Shown here: positions 24,501-35,718 of the stretch, one piece after another | How the letters are laid out: every line of letters begins with the position of its first letter | How positions within the stretch are numbered: the first letter of the stretch is position 1 | Assembly (NCBI RefSeq): GCF_000182925.2 | Contig: NC_026505.1 | Location: forward strand, 930,001-994,000 | Direction of reading: 5' to 3' | DNA from: Neurospora crassa OR74A | Taxonomy: Eukaryota > Ascomycota > Sordariomycetes > Sordariales > Sordariaceae | DNA length: 64,000 bases | Position numbers and translations under genes: made by a program | The notes under the pieces: generated by a model | Databases searched by the model: none | Told to the model about the DNA's origin: nothing | What the model saw: the letters and a program-made list of their open reading frames with translations, nothing else

Positions 24501-25989
24501 TATTAATATAACTATAAAATTCGAAGGGAAGGCGTTCTAATATTAATTTTCGATAGTCCTTATTATTTTGGGGTAGGATTTCTCTTTAATCTTTTAAACT
24601 TTCGACTAGCCTATTTATTTTATAAAAACTTATTAATTTAATTTATAATCCTTAATCGATATAGTAATCGAAAATTACTACGTTAATAATAATTATATTT
24701 TAAAATCTTTCTTTTACTTATCCAAATATTTTCTTTAGTTAATAGGGATTTTATTCATTTATTAGGGGGTAAGTAGTAGGGGGTTATTAATTACTTCGCT
24801 TCCCTACTTTCTTATCTACTACCACTATTTAGAATACCTCTTTAGGAAATATATATTCGTATTTAATTCTATTAAATAATTCCTAATTTATTTATTCGAT
24901 TAGGGATATTTTAACGCCTTATATTTAATGTTTTATAGTATAAATTCCTTATAATTGCAACTTAATAAGTAATTTGTGGTTGAGTAGCGTTATTAATTTT
25001 AATAGGTTTAATTTAGCTTTTTCTAATTCGGTAATTTAGGCCTATAATTATTACTCCTCTAAGGAAGTGTTCCGAGGATTAAATACTATTGCTCCCTCTT
25101 CTATACTATCTACGTCGGGCGACTCTTCCGGTAAGGAGATTAGAATTTATATTTATAATAAAACTCTATTAGTCCGGCGTTTATCTTCCATATTTATTGA
25201 TACTTCTCGTTAATTCATATTTTATTAGAATTAGGGATTCTATAATTAATTAGACGGGCTAGATAATTAAGTCCTGAGTATTAGGGGGTAGTATTAGAGA
25301 ATTAGGGAAATGAAGGGTCCTATTATAATAGTTTACTAATATTCGATAGCGGGTAAGTTATATTCGTCCTACAATTATATCCTTCTTTAGTCCGGGTAAT
25401 ATAATTATTTATTTGTTAAAGAATTTATATTCCTATATTATAAGGTACCCTTTGAAGGCTTAGTTAATAATATCCGGCTTTATATTATAGTAGGGCGTAA
25501 TGTAACCCGGTTTAAAATTACTACGGGCTTCTAAATATAAATAATATAGTTTATCGGCGAATATATTATTTATAATAAGATATATATTTATTCCTATATT
25601 AATTAATATTTTATGGGTAATAATAGATAATTTATTTTGAATTATACTATATTTAACTAGAAAAAATTATCCGTCGCCCAAATAGTTCTTTAAATTGAAA
25701 GTAAATAAAGGTATTATAGTAGTAATTTTCATTATTAGAGTTTTTATATTATTAACTGATATTTCTCCTAGGAAGGAGGCTATTTGCCCTAAGGAACCTA
25801 GTTTTTTAAAGTAATTACAATAGAATCGATCTCTTTACTTTCCTTTTCCTCAGTAGAATTTTCCTTAGAGTCTTTAATATTAGAATTAATAATGATAATG
25901 CTTTTAAGGAGGTTAAGAAAAGCTACTAATATAGTATTAATTTAAACCGCTTTGTACTTTTCAATTGCTTTTTCTACGTTCTAATAATT
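21600..25989 (-). pseudogene. Gypsy-2 pol (protease-RT-RNase H-integrase), RIP-degraded
   Basis: Domains run in minus-strand order. The protease region is weakly readable at about 25700-25300. RT has its catalytic box at 23942-23953, reading Y-I-N-N-I-L-I-Y-S instead of Y-x-D-D, preceded by F-I-N-N-I-L-V-N-Y-L. An RNase H follows. The integrase core is at about 22540-22250 with I-V-D-Y-F-S-K and a later segment where D-R-G-P-Q-F-I-S is expected; there R and G are gone but F-I-S-N-F remains. Order RT-RH-IN marks it as Ty3/Gypsy. I saw no clear chromodomain before the polypurine tract. Loss of the catalytic Asp pair and dozens of stops make it inactive. Confidence 0.85.
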
Positions 25990-28780
25990 ATAGTATTCTT
26001 TTACTATATAACCCTCCTTATAATAAATAAAATATTTACCTTCGGCTTATAATTTATAAGATTCTTCTATATTAAACTTCTTATATATAAATAAAGCGTT
26101 AAGGAGCCCGTTTTCTCCTATATTAGAGGTTCGGGATTTAGTAGCCTTATAGCGAGCTTTTTTAATATAAAGTTAGGAGTTAGTAGTATTAAATTAATAG
26201 TTCTCGTTGAGGGATTATTAAAGAATATAGTACTATTCGAATATAATATCTCTAAATAAATAGGTCGAAGTAGCGGGGTTGTAGAAATAAGTAAGTAATT
26301 TACGCTTTATAATTAACTTTTAATAATAGTGCGGAATGCTAATTTATTCCGCTAAACGAACGAAGGTAATTTTGAAGTCCTAGAACTAGTTAGAATTGTA
26401 TATAACGAACTTTTCGAATTTAATATAGGTTTTTTCCTCCGAACTATAGTCTAGTTAGGATTCCTTTAAATAATCTAGTAGCTGAATAATAGTAGATAAA
26501 TGTAGGGTACTTCTATTAATTTTATAAATAAAAGGAAAAATATTTTTAGTAGCCTTAATTATTAATAAATTAACTACAATACTAAAAATAGTACCTTTAT
26601 CCCGGAAGTAGTTAGTATCAACGTATAATATATTGTAGATTTAGTATAATTATATTTTGGAAAATACTTTGTTTTTACTTTTTTTACTATAGAATAAAGG
26701 AATTTCCGGGACTTTAATAAATTTCTTACTATATTAGTAGGAATTAAAAGAGAAGAAGGAAATATTAGATCCTAAATGCAAAGAACGGTCCGAAGCAGTG
26801 TTTGAGAGGTAGCGATTATAGTATTTATTACTATCCGAAGAGTTATCTAATTTATCGCTAAATAAATTTAAATTAGAATTACTAATACTAGCTACGCGGA
26901 ACGTTTATTTATTAAAACTTAATTTATATTCTTCTCTTATTGAATTATTAATGTATAATTTATAATATATACTTCTAGAAATATGCGTATGTAAGGACAA
27001 TGTTTTGGAAGACGATAGGATATTGTTAAGGGCTATATTTACTTTATTTTCTAGACAAATATATATATATTACTTCTTATTAATTAATTCGGTTACCTTT
27101 TCGTTACTAAACTTCTTAGTAAATACTTCTTCGTTATCCGTTTTTACAGAAGCCTTTAAAGTAAGGGTTTTAATTATAATATATTACTTTAAATATTAGT
27201 TGCTTTTTTCTAATTAATTAATCTATTTATTAGTAATATCGAATTAAGTCTCTAAAGTAATAATTTTATTAATACTTATAGAACGTTCCTTCAAGCGTAG
27301 TACGTTATTCAATTTGATAATTAGGGCGTTAATTTATTCCTTTAAATAAACCACTTTTTAATTATAAATAGAGTAAATAATATTAAGAGTTTTTTAATAG
27401 TTATTAGTAGTCTTTTCTATACGGTAATTATAGTCTTCCGCTAATTAATTAAGAAAATAGTTATATAATACTTTAAATTGCTAAACTTTATTTTATTCCT
27501 CTTATAAGGCTTCTTTAATTTGACGATAATTGGCCTAAACTTCCTTTAATTAACGGAAGAGGTTGCGATTATCGTTCGTTAGGTCGGGTTGAGAGTCGCG
27601 CTTATCTTTTAAATATAGAATAGTCGCCTCCTATTCTTTAATCTTCTAAATGAAATACATAATAAAATTATATATTCTTTTAATAATTCTATTAATTTAT
27701 TTAATTACTTTACTAATATTATTAAGAATTGTATAGAAGGTAGTAAAAGTAATAAATCGATAGCGAACCTTATTCTATATATTAATAGGGTCCTAATTAA
27801 ATAAATCGATAAATTGGGTAAATGTTATTATACCTTTCTAATTAGTTAAAATAGGTAAGTATTTAGAATCCTCTATATTAAGTTAGAAATAAATATAGCT
27901 AAATCCCTTTTTAATCTTTAATACTTCAACTATATAATTAGTCCACTTAATAATATTATTTATTAATTAATCGAAGGAAAGAGCGAAGTTTTTAGTAGTA
28001 ATAATAGGCTTTATATTAATCATATAAGAGTTATATATTTGGGCTAGGGAGTAACTTAATAAGTCCTCCCCTATTCTGGAGGCGAGGGTATATTTTTTTC
28101 TATCTAGGATATAACAATTTATATTACGAATATCAATAGAAAGTCGCTTTACAGCGGAGACGTTAGTAGGAGCTATATTCTTAAAACTTTTAATAGCCTC
28201 CAAGTTTAAATATAATTTTTCTATAGCAGATCGGTTACAAACGATAGATTATAGCCTCCAATCCTTCTCTCTCCTTACCTTTTAATAAAAGTAGATAAGG
28301 AGGGGTAATTTAAGTAAATTAATTTATATAAGCGTACAATGTAGATAGGTTGCGCGGGGTCGAAACTTAGTCCTTTTCGGTATTAAAAGAGGGGTTGCAA
28401 TTTTAATTATAATTGCGAATATAGGGAGTAGAAAATTTGTCGATATTTAGTAAGTAGGGGTATATAATAGTAGGAGAGGGAATTTCTTCCTTAGGATTAT
28501 TAGAATTATTATTAATATTATTAATATTATTTTCGCGTAGGGTATAACTATCTACCGTAAGGCTACCTTTAAGCTAGCCGTTTAAATTAATTATTATATT
28601 AAGTTCTTTCTTTTAAAGTTATAAATTATAGGGGTCCTTAAATAGGGTTTTCTTTTCTTTATAGATATATACTACAATAGGTTGTAATTCTAGTCTTTAC
28701 TACTTAATATCGAAATAATATTCGAGGGCTCTCGGGTCTTAATCGACTTTCTTAATTATAATTAAATCGATTCGCAGGGT
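25990..28780 (-). pseudogene. Gypsy-2 gag, RIP-degraded
   Basis: This is the minus-strand capsid region upstream of pol. It ends in a clear CCHC knuckle at 25993-26037 that now reads G-K-Y-F-I-Y-Y-K-E-G-Y-I-V-K-E-Y: all three Cys and the His have become Tyr, exactly as C-to-T and G-to-A RIP predicts (TGT to TAT, CAT to TAT). The upstream part is polar, Lys/Asn/Gln-rich and possibly coiled, without a domain I can name. The start codon is not clear; the frame fades toward 28780, close to the 5' LTR at 28848. Confidence 0.75.
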
Positions 28781-28847
28781 TTAAAATTTGGGTAGGATAT
28801 TATAGTTACCGTCCCCGGTCGTATAACGTTAGTTAGCTTTAGTTTTA

Positions 28848-29083
28848 TATAAGGGCATGCACATCTACGAGCGAAGGCTAGGCGTAGGAAGGATATAGTA
28901 TAAATTAAATACAAAACTAAAGCTAAAGAAAGAAAGAGGAGAAGTTCAAAGGTGCGCTAGCTGTACGGGGTTTTAAGGTATGCGCGCCCAGAACCCTCAG
29001 TGGGTCGCGCACCTGTACCGCGAAGGCGGCACGGTAGCACGTGACCTTGAACCTCTGGGGGGTCATGGTACTGGGCCATAACA
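28848..29083 (-). repeat. 5' LTR of Gypsy-2
   Basis: 236 bp, TGTTATGGCC at 29083 to CCCTTATA at 28848 on the minus strand; the end was CCCTCACA before mutation, as in the other LTR. It keeps a GC-rich centre with a palindromic GTGCCGCC/GGCGGCAC-like part. A hydrophilic frame at 28923-29189 is an LTR shadow. Confidence 0.92.
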
Positions 29084-29168
29084 CGCCGGCCCGGTGGGTC
29101 GGGTCGCCGTCGGCACGATTGTACCGTGGTTGTGCCCCGTACTGGTTACGACCGCCAGTGCCGTGACA
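29084..29168 (-). repeat. 5' LTR of Gypsy G, proximal half
   Basis: The LTR begins TGTCACGGC at 29168 (minus) and runs into the CGCCG duplicated by Gypsy-2. Unlike the surrounding DNA it is GC-rich. The five bases outside, 29169-29173 (CCTAC on plus), would be G's TSD; the partner lies off the window. Confidence 0.55.
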
Positions 29169-29173
29169 CCTAC

Positions 29174-30382
29174 GAGCTTTTCGAATCACTTTATATACTT
29201 TAGATTAGCAGTATAAATATAGACTCCTTCTTCAGTTATAATTTTAGGGCCATCTACGCGGATATTTAAAGTTAAATATTTCTCTAGGATAATAAATACT
29301 TTAATAATATTATTATTGGTTATACCCGGGCTCGGGGTATATTGCCTTCGTATAGCTACTTTGATTTGGGGGGTTCAATTTATTTTAAAGTTTATTGGGG
29401 GTACGTAATTGGTTATAATATATATAATAGTTTTATTAATAAGAACTGTAGGGTTTTCATTAGGACTATTGAATATTTGAATAGGGAAAGCCGCTATTTC
29501 AATCTCGTTCCAATTATTAACGAAATGATTATTGTCTCCTTACTCCTCGATAAAGCTAATATATTACTTCTTTAAGATAACTTTTATACCGCATATAAAA
29601 TTTTTGAAAAGGATTAATTGAGGGGATGTATAATTGATTACTATGTTTATTACACTATTATTACCCGAATTAAATATAAAACTTCGGCCCTTAGGGAGGG
29701 GTTTATAGTCTACTACTATTATTGCCTCTTCGCCGGGTTGGAGGATAGTTCTTTTAAATCTTATAGGTTTCCTTATATACTTTATTAAATAGCATTAAAT
29801 ATTGAAGGGTACTATTAATAGGCCTATATCAGTAAAAGTAATATATTTAGTATTATAGTTAATATTTACCTAACTAGGGTCAAAGAAGGAGTTTAATAAT
29901 AGTAAATTCGGTTGTAATTTATCCATTACGTTTCTAGCCGTTTTAACTTTAATCACGCTTAGTTTATTATTGATAGTTCCTTCGAAATAAAGCGTAAAGG
30001 TTGCTTATTCAATAAACCTCAGGGGTCTTCCATTAATTCCACGGATTCTAGTAGCGTATTTAACGAAAATAGAATATTTAAGCGTAAATAGGAATTTTAG
30101 TCGATAATGGTTTCTGCAGCGCCGGGGTCTATATAAATTTTGCTCTCTTTACTAATAGGGTAGACCCTATTTATAATACGAAGACGAATATAGTTTAATA
30201 ATAGTCCTTTTAGAATTTCCTATTCTATATAAATTAGGGTTTTAAATATTAGTAGGTTACTAACTAGAATTGAAACTTTCTTAGGAGTAGTTTTCTTATA
30301 ACCTACTTTAGCAGCGTCTTTATAGGAATTAACGTCATTAAATAGGGCCTTTCGGGAAGGGAATACTTCTAAATAGTATATA
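29174..30382 (-). pseudogene. Gypsy fragment F: protease and linker of pol
   Basis: On the minus strand this reads through a retropepsin core Y-I-D-P-G-A-A-E-T-I-I-D. A well-preserved stretch follows (R-F-I-E-Q-A-T-F-T-L-Y-F, then K-T-A-R-N-V-M-D-K-L-Q-P-N-L-L-L), then about 250 residues that would lead to RT, ending E-G-V-Y-I. The active-site triplet is D-P-G rather than D-S/T-G. It is truncated on both sides: Gypsy G inserted at 29168 and the Copia LTR begins at 30383. The RT and gag are not in the window. This is the oldest layer I can identify, since both neighbours sit inside it, yet its frame is less interrupted than most. Confidence 0.72.
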
Positions 30383-30539
30383 TGTGCGACGCACAAGGCA
30401 ACGAAATGAAGCAGTTGATGTGTATTGAGTTGCTAGAAAGAGAAAGAATCTGTGGAGAGGTCTGGAGGGCTAAAGACTAGCGAGGGGAGGCTGTACGAGG
30501 GTGAATAATGCCCAGAGTCACGTGCCTCCACATCCAACA
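30383..30539 (-). repeat. 3' LTR of the Copia element
   Basis: 157 bp, TGTTGGATGTGGAGGCACGT to GTGCGTCGCACA on the minus strand, ends TG...CA. GC-rich and little mutated relative to the interior. The left flank ATATA (30378-30382) would be the TSD; the partner is outside the window. Confidence 0.85.
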
Positions 30540-30629
30540 CACCCCCATAGACCGAAAGACCCTAATGGTCGTAATATCTATATATATTATTTACTTTGTG
30601 TTACAGTAGGTAGTGTTGTAAGCTTTCAA

Positions 30630-30978
30630 GCCTAAGGGACCTTCTTTTAATAAAGACCGATTAACTTAATAAACTTTGCGTGTTTATCCGCCTTAAGCGG
30701 TTTAGTTAGGCTATTAGTAGGTATTTCCTCTCCGGGGATATGGATAACCTTAATAGTCTGTCGTTCGATTTACTCAATCAACCATTTATATCGAATATTA
30801 ATATACCGATTACAGGCTGGAATGTTCTTGTTGAGTGCTCTATTTTTGGTATTAGCGCTGTTAGTGTAAAAGATCTTTATAGTATTATTAGTTACTTTAA
30901 TAATACCCAAATTATTAAGTATACTACCAATCCAATCTAGTAATTTAGTTAGTAGTACGAGGTTAACGAATTCAACCT
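30630..30978 (-). pseudogene. Copia RNase H, C-terminal piece
   Basis: Continues the frame of 34119-34682 when the MULE and one TSD copy are removed (E-L-I-T-I-S-I then E-F-V-N-L). Readable Copia RNase H features include K-N-R-A-L-N-K-N-I-P-A, Y-I-N-I-R-Y-K-W-L-I-E, I-K-V-I-H-I-P-G-E-E and S-L-T-K-P-L, the last being the typical end of Copia pol. Comparatively few stops. Confidence 0.9.
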
Positions 30979-30986
30979 TTATTATA

Positions 30987-33900
30987 GGGAAAACCTCCCC
31001 AGACGCACCAAAATCCTACATATACACACTACACCCAAATATCAGCTATTATATAAAATATACTGTTTTAGCTGTAAAAATCGTAATTTCTCATATCTTA
31101 AAGCAGGCTAACCCAGCAAATCCCCTATAAATCTTAGTCTTTAGCGGGTAAGTAACTCTAACAGCACCAATCTAATAATACTCTTATAGTATTGAAGGGC
31201 TTAAAACAACTCGTATTACACTCTACTCTACTCTACTCTATATACTTACGTTTAATAATTTAAAGCTTATATCTAGTAGTAATTCAAGGAGCTTAGAGAG
31301 TTTAGAAAGCTTAGAGAAGTTAAATAATATAGAAGAAGTAAATAATAACTCAATAGCCTCCTCTCTTACCCCCTCCTCTTATACCCTCTCCTCTCGTACC
31401 CTTACCTCCTAATATCTCCCCAGCTCGTTATTATCGTCTCTATCGTTTACTACCTCAATATAACTATATGCCTTACTTTGAGTACGAGCGCGGGTATTAC
31501 TAGCATCCATCTCTTTAATATTAGCGCCCTTCTTATACTAGGAATAATTACGGCGCGCGGAAGTACGTATACCGTTCTTTAATCTACCCTTTAGCGCGGC
31601 TAGAGTACGTAATATAGCCTTACTCTTTAGTAGTAGTATAACGAATATAGGTTCGCTACCAAAGGGACCCCCTTACTTACGTAGGCGACCTTTAGTAATT
31701 GCTTTTGAGACTAGTTTAAATTTAAAGTATTTATTTACCGCATTCTAATAAGCGAGTTAATATAGAATATATTCGGAAAGTAAATTAATAAGAGTAATTT
31801 ATATATCGTTAATATAAGTGCTAAAATAGGTAGTAACCGTCTTTAGTAATTAGAACAATCTTACCCTCTTTTAGTAATACTTCTATTTTATAAGTATAAA
31901 GGAGCCTATATTGGGATTTAAAATTATTTGAATAAGGTTTAAGGGGGGTACTAGGAAGCCTTAACCGTATAGAGGGTAATATAGTAATAAGTTTTTAATA
32001 TTAGCGATTTAAAAAATTAAGTACCTACATAAATAATTTATACAGGTACTTACCTATCTACTTATAATTAACCTACTTTATACGAATACAAAAATTAGAT
32101 TTAATTAATAAATCTTTATATATTTTATAACGGTAATTAATATACTATAGGCAAGCTTTATATACTTTAATTAAACTACTACGAACTGAGAGACTATAAC
32201 TCTTCAAAAACCTATTATTGGCTTTGTTTAGCGACGTTATTCTTTATCCCTAATTAAAGTAGTACTTTGTGTAACAGCCTGCTTACTCCCTCTTATATAG
32301 TAATAGTAATTCCCTAATTTATAAAATAATATCCTTCTAATAAGCAAATTAGTGACGGAGAAGAGATTAGGCATACTTAAAGTCCGTTATATTAAAGGAG
32401 TAAATTATATATTGCTATATAAAGAATAGTACTAATTTCGTATTGGTAACCTTATTTGGTAAGGGATCGAGCCTAGCCTTAGCGCTAGTAGTTGTAGAGA
32501 TATAGGCATTAAAGCGCTTCAATTCGTTGAAGTCCTCTTTATTATACTAGTCTTATACTTTTAAACTTAAATTTAATAATAGTAGCGAGCGTACCTAATC
32601 TTTTTTAAAATAATTAATAACGTTGTAATTAATATACTATATATAATGCTATTATTATATAATAAGGAAGGTTTGGTCGATAGTGTTAGTAAATTGGGTA
32701 TTATTATTAGTAATAGCTACTATAGGATGAGGGATTTCGAATTTGTTAATAGCGTCTTTAATATATTGGGCTAAAAAGGTATACCCTTCTTCCCTTTCGT
32801 TATTGAGGAGTGTTTGAAAGATTGGTATAGAAGTCTTTTTAAGGGTAAGAACTATACCCTATATAAGGGGGAGATAGTAGCGGTTAGTTTTATATATTAT
32901 ATTAATTAAAATAGTATATAGAAACCTTCTCTATATTCGACGCTAGTAATTAGTAACCCAAAATATATAGCGTAAAGTATTATTATTACCTTCGAAGTAC
33001 TTGTACTTAAACGCAAGGATCTTGCTATTACTATAGTAATCGTTATATAACCGCTTAAAAAATAATTGGGTATTATTATACCCTCCCCTTAACCAACAAT
33101 ATATAATTTAGCATATATTATTAAAATTTTTAAAAATCTAGGGAATTTTAGAATATTTTTCTTTTATAGTAGTAAGGATAGTCCTAATTATAAAGTCGCA
33201 TTATAAGAGAAGGTTATTTAGGAAGGCGTTAGCTTCGGAGTTAACATCGCAATCAAATGCCTTTTAACAAAAAATAATATAGTTTTCTAATGTACGTAAC
33301 GGAGCGTAGCCTTTATATATTAGATTTATTGTTCGGGTAGTCTATTGCTAGCCTATACTTTTCTTAATTTGAAATATTACTCTAAATGGGTAGTAACAAG
33401 TAATTTTTCGTATTATAGAACATCACTTTAAATTAGGATTCTATATTAGTAGTGGGCGGAGGTTAGCGTAATTATAATAATATATAATTTTAATAATAGA
33501 ACTATCGTCTTCGTACCCTAGTTTTTTAAACTTCTAGCTACGCTAACTAATAATACTAAAGCAATAGCGACGATAGAAGGAGACTAACTCTATAAATAAT
33601 TTATTAAAATCGTTTATTTTTATTAAGAAGAGGGGATCGTTCGTTAGTACAATTTATATTGTATCGGGATTAATAGAGGCGCTAGAATTAAAGCTCTCAA
33701 TCGAGGAGGTTAATGTACGACGAGGACGAAGGCGCTTCGTAGGTACGGTTATAAGATTAGTAGAAAGCATTTATAACGATTAATTAATCTAGAAATTAAT
33801 TAAATACAATAATTTTACATATATTAAGAGTGTTATTAGTAAGTAGTAAAGTACTAGTGTAAATGCGTGTAAAGGTAAAGTGCTAGTGCGATTGCGTGCA

Positions 33901-34110
33901 AAGTGCTGGTGCGACTGCGTGCAATTGACCGTATGAAAAAAAGGGGAAAAGAAATAACTAAAGTACAGTAATATTGCGTACATTGAAAAGACGAAATTTT
34001 GCGGGTAAAAACGGGATTTACGATGTCAGGTGTCATTAGCTAAACCGCCCTATTTTTCTTAGTGGGGGTGCGTATATGTAGGATTTTGGTGCGTCTAGGG
34101 AGGTTTTCCC
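30987..34110 (-). mobile_element. MULE (Mutator-like) DNA transposon
   Basis: A 3124-bp element with terminal inverted repeats of about 39 bp starting GGGAAAACCTCC and differing at one position. It is flanked by a perfect 8-bp TSD, TTATTATA (30979-30986 and 34111-34118). It carries a degenerate minus-strand transposase and about 330 bp of shared subterminal sequence on the right, including the block at 33990-34040 also present in the MITE at 6005-6527. A (CTCTA)n run at about 31212-31238 is shared as well. Insertion is in the Copia RNase H frame. Confidence 0.93.
31270..33770 (-). pseudogene. MULE transposase, RIP-degraded
   Basis: The minus-strand frame starts at an ATG at 33770 (M-L-S-T-N-L-I-T-V-P-T-K-R-L-R-P-R-R). 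A FAR1/WRKY-like N-terminal region follows, then the MULE domain: I-F-Q-T-L-L-N-N-E-R-K-E-G-Y, P-I-V-A-I-T-N-N-N-T-Q-F-T-N-T-I-D (where active MULEs have T-D), then I-N-Y-N-V-I-N-Y-F-K-K in place of the W-H-I-N-K-N-V segment. The C-terminal part (about 31690-31440) is basic, then acidic and low in complexity. Stops such as TAG at Gln/Trp positions and the lost Asp make it inactive. The enzyme would have cut and pasted both this element and the MITE. Confidence 0.82.
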
Positions 34111-34118
34111 TTATTATA

Positions 34119-34682
34119 CTAATAGTAATAAGCTCCTACTTCTTTAACTTCTATAGGATAGGTCCCGATATAAAGAATACTATATATCCTACTATACTAC
34201 GCCTTATTAGTATATTATTTGCATACGAGGCATCTACATATACCCTAAATTGTAGGTCTATTATTAGTAAAACCTTGCCTCCCAAAATAATACCCAAATT
34301 AGGAAGACCGGTTAAATATCGCTATAAATGCTTTATAACAACGGCGTACTTATCTATTAGCTTAGTATTACCTTTAGCCAGCTTGCCGATAGTATACGTA
34401 ATATCCGGTCTAGTGCCTAAAGATACCTAATTTAACGAATCGGTATATTTAATATAAGGTTTTAGTTTATTAGGAAGTAGCTTACCTCTATATATTTTAA
34501 AGTCCGGTGGCTAGGGAGTCTTGCCCGGGTATAGTAGTTCGTTAACGGTATTAGGATTAAACTTAGTAATAATCGATTTAGTATATCGCTCTTATAATAC
34601 AAAGACGGTACGCTCCTCTTTATTTCTAACGATATTAAAGCCTAGGAAGTTGCGTACTGGTCTAATGTACATAATAGTAAAA
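34119..34682 (-). pseudogene. Copia reverse transcriptase C-terminus/RNase H start
   Basis: Minus-strand frame with the Copia blocks F-L-G-F-N-I-V-R-N-K-E-E-R, S-L-G-T-R-P-D-I-T-Y, V-I-K-H-L-x-R-Y-L and Y-V-D-A-S-Y-A, followed by R-R-S-I-V-G-Y-I-V-F-F-I. These are the D-W...T-R-P-D-I...R-Y-L...D-A-D-W-A-like landmarks of Ty1/Copia. The YVDD catalytic box lies upstream and is absent because Helitron copy 2 starts at 34683. The frame is well preserved, with a few stops. Confidence 0.9.
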
Positions 34683-35718
34683 TAGTCGTTCCTTCGCCGG
34701 AGCCTAATATAGCCAACGAAGACAGTGAAACGCCTATGGATCTACATTTAGATGCACCCAATCAAATCCTTTTACTAAGACGGTAAGTATGGGAAGTATA
34801 GGAAGGTTCTTGGCATTTCGAATTCGTACTTAGGGGCACAATACTAGCTAAAATATTATTAGATCTAACCCCTTCCGCGAATCTTTCTATTATTTTACCC
34901 ATAAACCTAGCTAGACTTAGTAAATACGCTTAAAACGCTCTAATTAGTTGATATAGTCTACTTCCAACTACCCTACTATTACTAGCCCCCCCCCCCCCCC
35001 CCCCCCCCCGGGGTACTACGGGGACGCTTGTGGTATAGTGGTTTGGAGACGTCTGTAACTGCTACTGGTGTAAGTTGTCGAGAGCTCTCGCGTTCAATTC
35101 CCTACTGTAACTATCTTTTATAAACGTTTAGTTAGTAAATTGCTAATCTTTCTTAGAATATCCTTATTTTCTAATCTTCTAGTATTAATTGTATATGGGC
35201 TATTCCGGGGAAACAGGAGATGTAAGACCGTTGTAAGACGTATTATCTTTCGGTACTATTAATAGTTGCTTTGAAAAAGGGTATACTATAAGGTGTTCGA
35301 TTAGAGTACGCGGAATAAGTCGAGCTGAATTCCTTTCTTTTTTTTTTTTTTTTTATTATTATTAGATAAGGTTCCGAACTAGTAGTAAGATTTAATTACT
35401 TAAAACCCAAGTTAGAATAATTTGAATTATAATTAATAATAAGGGTAATATATTACTTTAAACGGATAGGAAAATAAAGGCTGCGGGTAGCTATAGTCTT
35501 CTTTTTATATAGAAGGTTATCTTTGGTGGAAATATTATTTTAGTACTAACTTAGCTAGTAGAAGTTCGTTAGCGCTTAATAGCTAGTAAATTGCGCTGTT
35601 CTTCTTCTTTATTCAATATATTACTGAGGCGCTGCTCGAGCTCTAGATTATTGTTTTCGAAAATAATTGATATAGTTAATAGTTGATAGTTGATGGAAGT
35701 AATGAAAGAGAGAGAGTG
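34683..35718 (-). mobile_element. Helitron copy 2, 3' terminal noncoding region
   Basis: Matches 7322-8390 of Helitron copy 1 along its whole length: terminal hairpin region, tRNA-like block (35025-35105), a T-run (about 35338-35353) and the short acidic frame. It ends in the same (GA)n tract (35706-35716), where chromovirus D inserted; the continuation is at 61545. A run of 24 C followed by GGGG (34986-35013) is an expansion absent from copy 1. The other side joins the Copia RT. Confidence 0.85.
35025..35105 (+). other. tRNA-like block in Helitron copy 2
   Basis: TGGTATAGTGGTTTGG resembles a tRNA A box and GCGTTCAATTCCC a B box, about 60 bases apart; the T-loop-like TTCAATT fits TTCRANY. 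Less mutated than its equivalent at 7700-7790. A complete cloverleaf cannot be drawn. Confidence 0.42.

Larger units (their letters stand above)
20836..29083 (-). mobile_element. Gypsy-2, complete Ty3/Gypsy retrotransposon
   Basis: A full-length 8248-bp element on the minus strand. It has two 236-bp LTRs (28848-29083 and 20836-21071) and a perfect 5-bp TSD, CGCCG, at 20831-20835 and 29084-29088. Gag comes first (28780 to about 25990), then pol with protease, RT, RNase H and integrase (to about 21600). A G-run polypurine tract lies just inside the 3' LTR. It inserted into the LTR of Gypsy G. The LTRs are much less AT-rich than the interior, which carries dense RIP stops. Confidence 0.93.
30383..34682 (-). 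mobile_element. Ty1/Copia retrotransposon, 3' half, split by a MULE
   Basis: Minus-strand Copia element with its 3' LTR (30383-30539), a purine tract just inside (TCTATGGGGGTG on the minus strand), and RT C-terminus to RNase H in two pieces, 34682-34119 and 30978-30560. The MULE at 30987-34110 lies between them. The 5' half is cut off by Helitron copy 2 at 34683. A further stretch between the stop (about 30640) and the LTR is short and noncoding. Confidence 0.9.

Noticed and set aside
28923-29189. 88-codon open frame with many Arg residues
   Set aside because: It lies across the Gypsy-2 LTR and the adjoining LTR of G; no homologous frame with coding character exists at the other LTR.
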